15,815 nt of DNA from JBEVNX01 sp040507895 (GTDB lineage Bacteria > Desulfobacterota > Binatia > JACPRU01): positions 1 through 15,815 of the forward strand of contig JBEVNX010000191.1 in the NCBI GenBank assembly GCA_040507895.1, read 5' to 3'. Both the position numbers and the translations under genes were made by a program. Of the stretch, positions 10,475 through 15,815 are shown piece by piece. The notes beneath the pieces were generated by a model. It searched no databases. It saw only the letters and a program-made list of their open reading frames with translations, and was not told the DNA's origin. Within the stretch, counting starts at the first letter, position 1, and every line of letters begins with the position of its first letter.

Positions 10475-10822
10475 ATGCACATGCGCACGGCTGGAATGAC
10501 GCTTCTCGCCGGATGGCTGCTGATGTCGCCCCCTTTGATCAAGGACGCGAAGGCGCCCGGCGGATACCGCCTGGATTCGAACGCCAAGGTCATCGACTGG
10601 AATCAGCTTTCGGCGCACGATTCGGCAACCGACTGCGAGCGGGCCAAATCACAGCGCGCTCTCGACGCGATCTCCATGAGCCAACGGCTCGCCGGCAAGA
10701 AGGACACATCGGACGAGCCGTTGGTGACTGAGGCTATGCACGCGCTCTGCGTGCCCTCCGACTACATCTACGGGGCCCCGGCCGAGGAGGACGAGTCAAC
10801 GGCCGCGCCCTCACAGCTGTAG
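10475..10822 (+). CDS. small secreted hypothetical protein with two Cys
   Basis: The 115-residue protein starts with a short basic N-terminus and a hydrophobic stretch (MTLLAGWLLMSPPL) that looks like a signal peptide. The mature part has the pattern W-x-L, then a Cys in ATDCERAKSQ and a second Cys in HALCVPSDYIYG. This two-Cys layout (Asp/Glu-Cys-Glu-Ala near an aromatic, then Cys-(V/A)-(P/A)-S-D) recurs in small exported proteins of unknown role in many high-GC bacteria, and may form one disulphide. The end is acidic. TTGACC at 10440-10445, 30 bases upstream, could be a -35 box, but the -10 (TACAGG after 17 bases) is weak. It converges on dtd 23 bases away. I do not know its function. Confidence 0.62.
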   Translation: MHMRTAGMTLLAGWLLMSPPLIKDAKAPGGYRLDSNAKVIDWNQLSAHDSATDCERAKSQRALDAISMSQRLAGKKDTSDEPLVTEAMHALCVPSDYIYGAPAEEDESTAAPSQL

Positions 10823-10845
10823 CCAGGGTCCTCGCGCCCATCCAG

Positions 10846-11286
10846 CTAGCGTTGCTCGATCACGAACGTCGCGGGGCCGTCGTTCACGAGCTCGACCGCC
10901 ATGTGCGCGCCGAACACGCCCGTGGCGGTGCGCAATCCCGCGGCGCTCACACGCGCGACCAGTCGCTCGCAGAGCGTGCGAGCCTCGGCAGGCGGCGCCG
11001 CGCGGTCGAAGGACGGGCGGCGCCCTCGATCGAGCCGCGCAACGAGCGTAAACTGAGAGACGATCAGCACGTCCGCCGCCACCTGGCGCGCCGAACGGTT
11101 CATTCTTCCCGCGCCGTCCTCGAAGATGCGCAGCTCGACGAGCCGGTCCGCGAGTGCGTCGGCGCGAGCGCCGTCATCGTCCTTCTCGATGCCGATCAGC
11201 ACCAGCAAGCCCGCCCCGATCGAGCCGACGAGCCGCCCCTCGACGCGGACCGCGGCTCGCGCACAGCGTTGGACACAAGCGATCAT
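10846..11286 (-). CDS. dtd: D-aminoacyl-tRNA deacylase
   Basis: Dtd hydrolyses D-amino acids from tRNA, a proofreading step in the cytoplasm; it is a small dimeric enzyme. The 146 residues are the family length. The start MIACVQRCARAAVRVEG matches the conserved N-terminal strand (usually MIAVIQRV-S-A-V). The active-site pair is seen as SQFTLVA and the Gly-cisPro loop as NDGPATF near the C-terminus. The chosen ATG at 11286 lies within a longer frame open to 11571, but that part has no family similarity. The upstream DNA is shared with the divergent pstS remnant. All motif residues look intact. Confidence 0.92.
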   Translation of the reverse strand: MIACVQRCARAAVRVEGRLVGSIGAGLLVLIGIEKDDDGARADALADRLVELRIFEDGAGRMNRSARQVAADVLIVSQFTLVARLDRGRRPSFDRAAPPAEARTLCERLVARVSAAGLRTATGVFGAHMAVELVNDGPATFVIEQR

Positions 11287-11466
11287 GAGAATTGCAACGC
11301 GAAGCGCACTCGCCCTCCGCGCCCGCGATCCTCGAATCGTCGTCGAGCCGTCATCACGCCCGTAACAGTCATCTGCTCTGATCCACCCCGTTCGCCCCGA
11401 GTGCCCGGCCCATCTGCGTGGAGTGAACGCCCGTGGCGGCCGGCCTTCGACGAAAGGAGAGCGAAC
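11287..11466. promoter_or_regulatory. divergent region between dtd and the pstS remnant
   Basis: These 180 bases should carry both promoters. AAAGGAGA (11453-11460) is a strong ribosome binding site 6-7 bases before the pstS ATG. Two GTCATC half-sites (starting at 11350 and 11368) resemble pieces of a Pho box, but they are 18 bases apart rather than 11 or 22, so this is not a supported operator. Confidence 0.35.
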
Positions 11467-11655
11467 ATGCGGGTCGCGCAGAAGGTCTCCTTGGCTCTCA
11501 TCCTTTTCGGCTGGATCGGGATGGCGGCACCCATCACCTTCGCCGAGGAAGCCGACAAGGTCACGTTGCAAGGCACCGGGGCGACGTTTCCGGCGCCCCT
11601 CTACCAGCGCTGGTTCAACGAGTACAACAAGGCTGACGCCGGGCCTCGGCGCTAA
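11467..11655 (+). pseudogene. pstS: phosphate ABC transporter substrate-binding protein, 3'-truncated
   Basis: A strong ribosome binding site leads into an ATG and an intact signal peptide (VSLALILFGWIGMAAPITFA). The PstS signature follows, LQGTGATFPAPLYQRWFNEY, which makes up the start of the phosphate-binding fold. A normal PstS has about 330-370 residues; this one stops after 62. The break is just after the NEYNKAD segment. If one base is skipped, the frame reads on as NKADPGLGANS before a stop, which still looks like PstS (usually NP-G-(L/V)-x-(A/V)-NYQS). So the homology probably runs to about 11655 with a small indel, then ends. No pstC, pstA or pstB follows. This is the last ordinary chromosomal gene before the mobile-like region. 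The function is surely lost unless the missing part lies elsewhere. Confidence 0.85.
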
Positions 11656-12020
11656 CTCGTGATCTTCGCCGGCATCCCGCCGGTTCGATGTCTGCTAAAC
11701 AGTCGGACCGGCCTTCTGGAAGCTAGCAGAAACACTCGCAAAGCCGTGCGAGACACGGGCTAGAGCCAAAGTAGCAGTTACCCGACGTTCCCCGAGATTC
11801 CCCGGCTTTCGCCGCTCATTCCACGACGTTATTCCGACACGCCGTGCGAGAGGCCGAGGAGTCCCCCTTATCGACAGGGGGCTTGGTTCCTGACGGAGCG
11901 GTCGCCTCCGAGTTCATTGCGGGGGCTTGACCTAAACGCGGACAACCAGTCGAGCCTCGCGTTCAAGATACGCGGTAGCCAGTCGATTCGCCCACGGCGA
12001 GCGTGAGGTAGGGGGCAGCC
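11656..12020. other. non-coding, structured stretch at the border of the mobile-like region
   Basis: No supported gene is seen in 365 bases. It holds several small inverted repeats: TCTGCTA/TAGCAGA (11691-11697 and 11724-11730), CCGTG-CGAGA-CACGG (11744-11758), and CCCCCT-TATCGAC-AGGGGG (11863-11881). An 11-base direct repeat, GCCGTGCGAGA, occurs at 11743-11753 and 11841-11851. No tRNA fold, IS terminal repeat or integron attC core was found. It could be an untranslated leader of the terminase gene, an attachment region, or decayed sequence. Confidence 0.5.
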
Positions 12021-12501
12021 GTGGGAGCGTTGAAGGCAGAGCGCGAGTACAGGCAGAAGGAAGCGGAGCGTACCGGGAAGCCGCGGAGGGGCGGCGCTCC
12101 GGCCGGCAACCTGAACGCTTCGCGCCATCACTGGCGGACGCTCTGGCGGCGCGGTGCGGTAAAGCCCGAACTCCAGTGGATCGTGCCTCTCATGCAACGA
12201 TACGCCGACGCGCTCGAGGCGGACAAGGGCGGCGCGGAGAACGTTTCGGCCGCGGAGCGGAGCATGATCGAGGTTGCGGCGATGGCTCGCGGCTGCGCGT
12301 CGCTGATCCTTTCGTGCGCCGGACAGTACGGAGTCGTCGAGCCCGCAGACGATGGCTCGAACAGGTGGAACATCTCGCCGGGGCTTCGCGAACTCCCGAA
12401 GTTCCTGAAGACCGAGGCCGCCGCGCTGCATCGGGCTCGGCCTCGAGCGCCGTAGCAAGCTCGCCGACTACCTCGAAGCGAAGAACGGCGGGGGGTCATG
12501 A
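12021..12501 (+). pseudogene. small-terminase-like protein A, one frameshift
   Basis: The frame starts at a GTG preceded by GGTAGGGGG and has the motif GGAPAGNLNA, the (G)APxGNxNA signature near the start of many phage terminase small subunits. Small terminases bind the packaging site and load the large subunit. The middle (KPELQWIVPLMQRYADAL and AAERSMIEVAAMARG) looks helical. At about 12430 the open frame runs to a stop at 12453-12455, but the next frame continues as LGLERRSKLADYLEAKNGGGS to 12501, matching the second unit below almost residue for residue. So one base was lost here. The restored stop overlaps the next gene's ATG (ATGA). The family call rests on the motif and the large-terminase-like gene behind it. 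Confidence 0.66.
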
Positions 12502-12674
12502 CGATCCTCGACGCTCTCCGCGACCCGCACTTCTTCGGCTCTCTGCCGGCGTTCCGCGACCAGGGCCGGACCCTCGATGTTTGGACGACTCCAGGCTCGG
12601 CGGCGAGTCGACAGGATTGGGCCGACGTAGGTCATCGCGCGTTCCCTGCGCAACACCGAGAACCGGGGTCGTGA
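12498..12674 (+). pseudogene. large-terminase N-terminal fragment A
   Basis: The ATG overlaps the restored stop of the small-terminase-like gene (ATGA). The first 21 residues, MTILDALRDPHFFG then SLPAFRD, match the start of the large-terminase gene at 14124. After residue 21 the similarity stops and the frame ends after 58 residues, without the ATPase motifs. It is therefore a stump of a large subunit, cut at about base 12560. The remainder to 12674 may be rearranged or unrelated DNA. Confidence 0.66.
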
Positions 12675-12758
12675 AGGACGCGGAGGGATCTTATTGCTTG
12701 TTTTCTTAGGTAGTGTGCCGCTCGAACATCATCTGGTGCGGAAGGCGGTAACATAGGC

Positions 12759-13733
12759 ATGAACAGGGCTGCGACACGGAATACTGCTTTTGCTTTTCTG
12801 ATGGCCGCCTTGCTCGGGTGCCGAGGCACCCCGAGCGGCCCCGTGATGGAACACAAGATCGGCCTCGTCTATTTCGCGCCGGAAGAAGGCGCCGACCTGT
12901 GCATGAAGGGCCTCTTCGACGGCCTGAAGGAGCAGGGCATCGAGGAGGGGGTCAACCTGGAGGTCCGCCGGTCGCACGCCCAGGCGGAGATCGCCAACAT
13001 CCCGTTGCTGGTTCAGAACTACGACGGTTCCGACGTCGACGTGATCGTCGCCATGACGACGCCGGTGCTGACTGGCGCGGCGTTCGTAGCCCGGTCCAAG
13101 CCGGTCGTGTTCACCTACGTGTACGACCCAATTGCGGCCGGCGCCGGCAAGAGCCGGACGGATCATCTGCCGCGCGTCACCGGTGTCGGTTCGTTCCCGC
13201 CGGTCCAGGACACGGTCGACACGATCCAGCGGCTCGTGCCCGGCGTCCGAGCGGTCGGAACGCTCTACAACAGCTCCGAAGCCAACTCGGTCAAGGTAGT
13301 GGGCGTGGCGCGCGGCATCTTCCAGCAGCGCAGCATCCAACTGCAGGAGATTGCCATCACCGGGACAAACGAGATTTTGCAGGCGGCGCAGGAGCTGACC
13401 CAGCGCGGCGTGCAGGCCCTTTGGGTGACCGGGGACAATACGGCGCTTCAGGGCTTCGACGCGATCGTGAAAGCGGCGCGCGACGCGAAGCTTCCCCTCA
13501 TCATCAACGACCCGGAGTTCGTGCAGCGGGGCGCGCTGATCGCCGTCGGCATCGGCTGGTATGAAACCGGCAAAGCCGCGTCGAAGGTCCTCGCGCGCGT
13601 GCTGCGCGGCGAGCAGCCGCGCAACATCCCGTTCGAGGAAGTCGCGGTCAAGAAGCTGGTGCTCAACCAGGAGGTCGCCAAGGCGCTTGGGATTACGTTT
13701 CCGCCCGACATCGTGCAGGCCGCTTCTCAGTAA
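12759..13733 (+). CDS. ABC-type substrate-binding lipoprotein (ABC_sub_bind / TrpX-like family)
   Basis: This 324-residue periplasmic-binding-fold lipoprotein belongs to the family typified by TrpX (Pfam ABC_sub_bind). The N-terminus (FAFLMAALLGC) is a lipoprotein signal ending at Cys21. The mature domain opens HKIGLVYFAPEEGAD, with DVDVIVAMTTPVLTGA, the cleft-strand PVVFTYVYDPIAAGAG, and VGTLYNSSEANSVK. The second lobe has ALWVTGDNTALQGFDAIV and LPLIINDPEFVQRGALIAVGIGWYETG. The ligand is unknown; relatives bind aromatic amino acids or related compounds. Such genes normally sit with a permease and an ATPase gene, and neither is present. The gene lies between two terminase fragments, its stop is only a few bases before the next one, and the upstream ribosome binding site is poor. 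It is complete, so it is probably intact cargo, or a chromosomal gene stranded by rearrangement. Confidence 0.88.
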   Translation: MNRAATRNTAFAFLMAALLGCRGTPSGPVMEHKIGLVYFAPEEGADLCMKGLFDGLKEQGIEEGVNLEVRRSHAQAEIANIPLLVQNYDGSDVDVIVAMTTPVLTGAAFVARSKPVVFTYVYDPIAAGAGKSRTDHLPRVTGVGSFPPVQDTVDTIQRLVPGVRAVGTLYNSSEANSVKVVGVARGIFQQRSIQLQEIAITGTNEILQAAQELTQRGVQALWVTGDNTALQGFDAIVKAARDAKLPLIINDPEFVQRGALIAVGIGWYETGKAASKVLARVLRGEQPRNIPFEEVAVKKLVLNQEVAKALGITFPPDIVQAASQ

Positions 13734-13734
13734 T

Positions 13735-14127
13735 CCGTACGGTCCGCCAGGCAACCGGAACGCCAAGAACCACGGCCTATACGCTGGCGATGCGCGCCGG
13801 ATCGACTTGCGGACGCGTGAAGACAAAGCCGTATTCCAAACGCTCCGGGCGATCGAGGACGACCTCGCCGAGCTTTCGGCACAGAGGCGGCTCATCCTCG
13901 ACGGGATCGGCCGCAAGCTCCGCGACCTCTTCAAGGTCGAGGCCTACGTCGGCGGCCTCTCGTCGATCGTGAACAAGCGCACGCGCGCGCTCATCCCCGC
14001 CGTCGTCGAGAAGCATCGGCTGCTCGAGTGGATCCGCCGCGACCTCGAAACGCTCGGCCTCGAACGCCGTAGCCGCGAGATCAAGCTCGCCGACTACCTC
14101 GAGGCGAAGAACGGCCCAGGGTCATGA
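13735..14127 (+). pseudogene. small-terminase-like protein B, 5'-truncated
   Basis: Directly after the ABC gene's stop the frame reads YGPPGNRNAKNHGLYAG, the same GNxNA signature, but with no start codon and no ribosome binding site. The N-terminus of this gene was lost at the junction. The body (TREDKAVFQTLRAIEDDLAEL, YVGGLSSIVNKRTRALIPAV) is a long helical segment. The C-terminus LGLERRSREIKLADYLEAK matches unit A, except for three extra residues. The stop TGA overlaps the ATG of the next gene (ATGA), as in unit A. The middle has little visible similarity to unit A, so the two are related only at their 3' ends plus the GNxNA motif. Confidence 0.68.
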
Positions 14128-15565
14128 CGATCCTCCAGGCCCTCCGCGACCGGCATCTCTTCGGCACTCTGCCCGCGTTCCGCGACCTCGGGACATGGAG
14201 CGCCTGGCGCTCGTTCTTAGCCGCCGTCTACGGTCTTCCCATGTCCCGAGGCCGAGCTAGCGACTTTTCGGGGGGCACACGGCGCGCTCAGCGCCAAGGC
14301 CTGGCGGCTACAGCGAAGCGGTGGCAATCGTCGGCAGGCAGAGCGGCAAGACGCGCCTTGCGGCTGCGATCGCGACGTTTGAGGCGATCAGCGCGGAGCG
14401 GGAGCCTGCCTCCGACCTGTTCGCGGTGCTGGTAGCTCAGGACCAGCGGGCGGCGCTCAGGACGAGCTTTCGATACGCGGCGGCGCCGTTCGAGGCTTCC
14501 GCGATGCTTCGGCACTCGATCGTCTCGCAGACCGCCGACACCGTGGCGCTCGAGACGGGCGTGACGCTCGCGGCGTATCCCTGCCGGCCGGCCGCCGTGC
14601 GCGGCCTCCGGGCTCGCGTCGTGGTGGTCGACGAGCTGGCGTTTTTCATCTCGACTGACGGCCGCCCGACCGACGTTGAAATGCTTCGCGCTCTTCGTCC
14701 GACGCTGGCGACCACGGGCGGAAAGCTGATCGTGCTCTCGAGTCCGTACGCAACTCGACGACGCTCGTCTGGCAGGCGAGCGCGCCGGAGATGAACCCGA
14801 CGCTGCCGGCCGACTACCTCGAGCGGATGCGCCAGGACGACTTCGAGGCCTACCGGTCGGAGGTGCTCGGGGAGTTTCGCGCGGGCGTGTCGGCGTTCCT
14901 CGATGCCGACGCTCTGGCCGCGTGCGTGGTCGAGGGCGCCGGGAGCTGACTCCGGTCGACGGCGTGCATTACTCGGCTTTTGCCGATCCGAGCGGCGGCG
15001 GGAAGGACGCCTTCACGGCGGCGATCGCACACCGAGCGGGGAGCGGATCGTCGTTGATTGCGTGCGGGCGTGGGTGCCGCCGTTCAACCCCACGGGCGTA
15101 GTCGCGGAGGCTGCGGAGCTACTCGAAGCGTATCACTGCAACGAAGTGACCGGCGATAGATACGCCGGGGAGTGGCCACGGCAAGCGTTTCGCGCGCACA
15201 ACGTCGAGTACGAGATAAGCGAGCTGGACCGGAGCAGGCTTTACTTGGAGTTGTTGCCGGTCGCGAACGCAGGAACCGTCGAGCTGCCGAACGATACGAA
15301 GCTGCTGGCGGAGCTTCGCGGGCTCGAGCGAAGGCGCGGCACTGCGGGGCGCGATCGCGTGGACCATCGGCCCGGCTCTCACGATGACAGAGCGAATGCG
15401 GTCGCCCGCGTTGTCTACGTGACGAGCTCGAAGAACTCCTACGACAATCCTCAACGACACGGGCGGCAAGCCAATGGATCGTGGTACCGCGGCGATCCTT
15501 CGAATCCTGCCACGCCGCATTTTTGCGCGGCTTGGTTAAGCAACGAGCCGTGCAACGCAGAATGA
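14124..15565 (+). pseudogene. phage large terminase (packaging ATPase/nuclease) B, multiple frameshifts
   Basis: The protein can be followed from an ATG at 14124 (MTILQALRDRHLFGTLPAFRD, SAWRSFLAAVYGLP) to the end through at least five frame changes, at about 14247, 14275, 14750, 14938 and 15030. The ATPase has Walker A GRQSGKT (14333-14353) and Walker B VVVVDE (14618-14635). The linker is NPTLPADYLERMRQDDFEAY. The nuclease half has FADPSGG (Asp codon at 14985), EVTGDRYAGEW and DHRPGSHDDRANAVA, which are typical terminase nuclease acidic motifs. Large terminases cut and pump concatemeric DNA into the capsid. No portal or capsid gene is seen downstream. Only the final frame's stop is given as the end; the last ~40 residues may not be terminase. 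Such dense shifts mean a dead gene, unless the assembly is poor here. Confidence 0.8.
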
Positions 15566-15586
15566 ACACGACAGGAGGTTGAGCGA

Positions 15587-15815
15587 ATGGACAGGAGCGA
15601 GATTTGCTGCAGCACACACGGCGATGGGAACCACGTCGTGCCCGTGGCACCGGACGCTGCCTGTCTTGCGGCGACAGCGACACTATCGGCTGCCTCTTGT
15701 GCGCTCCTGCCCCTTGTGCGCTCCGTAAGAACGGGCGTAGCGTGGGAGACTCGGAGAGATGGCCTGGCACTCGCTATGGCAACTCGGCTTGTACTAGCTA
15801 TCCTCTCGAGCGACT
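15587..15815 (+). CDS. hypothetical protein, 3' partial (mobile-region)
   Basis: AGGAGG (15573-15578) lies 8 bases before an ATG, one of the best ribosome binding sites in the window, and the frame stays open for 76 codons to the edge. The product (MDRSEICCSTHGDG, later LSAASCALLPLV) is not recognised. In the frame two bases on, the same DNA reads RCLSCGDSDTIGCLLC, a CxxC...CxxC pattern like a small zinc-ribbon, seen in some phage proteins. Given the frameshifts just upstream, the real gene may switch frame here. Neither version can be named. Confidence 0.35.
   Translation, partial: MDRSEICCSTHGDGNHVVPVAPDAACLAATATLSAASCALLPLVRSVRTGVAWETRRDGLALAMATRLVLAILSSD

Noticed and set aside
11348..11373. 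Possible Pho box upstream of pstS
   Set aside because: Only two GTCATC half-sites with an 18-base period; known Pho boxes use an 11-base period, so there is no real support.
11641..11735. Integron attC site or tRNA attachment site at the pstS break
   Set aside because: A GCTAAC-like core occurs but no matching GTTRRRY partner, and the GTTCGA at 11683 cannot be folded into a T-arm.
11868..12458. 196-codon minus-strand frame over the first terminase-like gene
   Set aside because: Antisense shadow; the plus strand has a good ribosome binding site and a conserved motif.
12729..13934. 401-codon minus-strand frame opposite the ABC lipoprotein gene
   Set aside because: Longer than the true gene, but without any signal, domain or start context; the plus frame has a lipobox and family motifs.

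Overview
The window is high-GC bacterial DNA with dense genes and short intergenic gaps. The gene content is a flavin-dependent luciferase-like oxidoreductase, GlgE/TreS/maltokinase, OtsAB, an SDR dehydrogenase, a D-aminoacyl-tRNA deacylase, and a solitary ABC substrate-binding lipoprotein. This suggests a soil-type, uncultivated, high-GC lineage, for example the Rokubacteria/Methylomirabilota or Binatota range, or something actinobacterium-like. That assignment is an inference; no rRNA or marker gene in the window proves it.

Layout. (1) Bases 1-828 carry the 3' part of an LLM-class flavin oxidoreductase, followed by a strong GC hairpin. (2) Bases 1085-6356 carry a tightly coupled plus-strand operon glgE-treS-mak (4-nt overlap, then a 2-nt gap). 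(3) Bases 6420-8701 carry otsA-otsB on the minus strand, converging on mak, with a 1-nt stop/start overlap. (4) Bases 8932-9696 carry an SDR dehydrogenase divergent from otsA. (5) Bases 9711-11286 carry small genes: a glycine-zipper envelope protein broken by one frameshift, two small hypotheticals, and dtd. (6) Bases 11467-11655 carry only the first ~60 residues of a phosphate-binding PstS, where the chromosomal gene order stops. (7) From about 11656 to the right edge the DNA looks like a decayed mobile or phage-derived region. It holds a structured non-coding stretch and two related small-terminase/large-terminase junctions in direct orientation (about 12021-12674 and 13735-15565). A complete ABC-type substrate-binding lipoprotein gene (12759-13733) lies between them. 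The large terminase of the second unit needs about five frame changes to be read through.

How the genes work together. OtsA and OtsB would make trehalose from a nucleotide-glucose and glucose-6-phosphate. TreS isomerises trehalose to maltose, the maltokinase phosphorylates maltose with ATP, and GlgE polymerises the resulting maltose-1-phosphate into alpha-1,4-glucan. Regions 2 and 3 together thus encode a trehalose-to-glucan route, except that the branching enzyme GlgB, often a neighbour, is not in the window.

The least ordinary part is region 7. Its notable points are the truncated pstS, the partially duplicated terminase junction (about 88-90 % identical over ~120 bases), the ABC gene whose stop codon directly abuts a 5'-truncated small terminase, and the concentration of frameshifts on that side of the window only.
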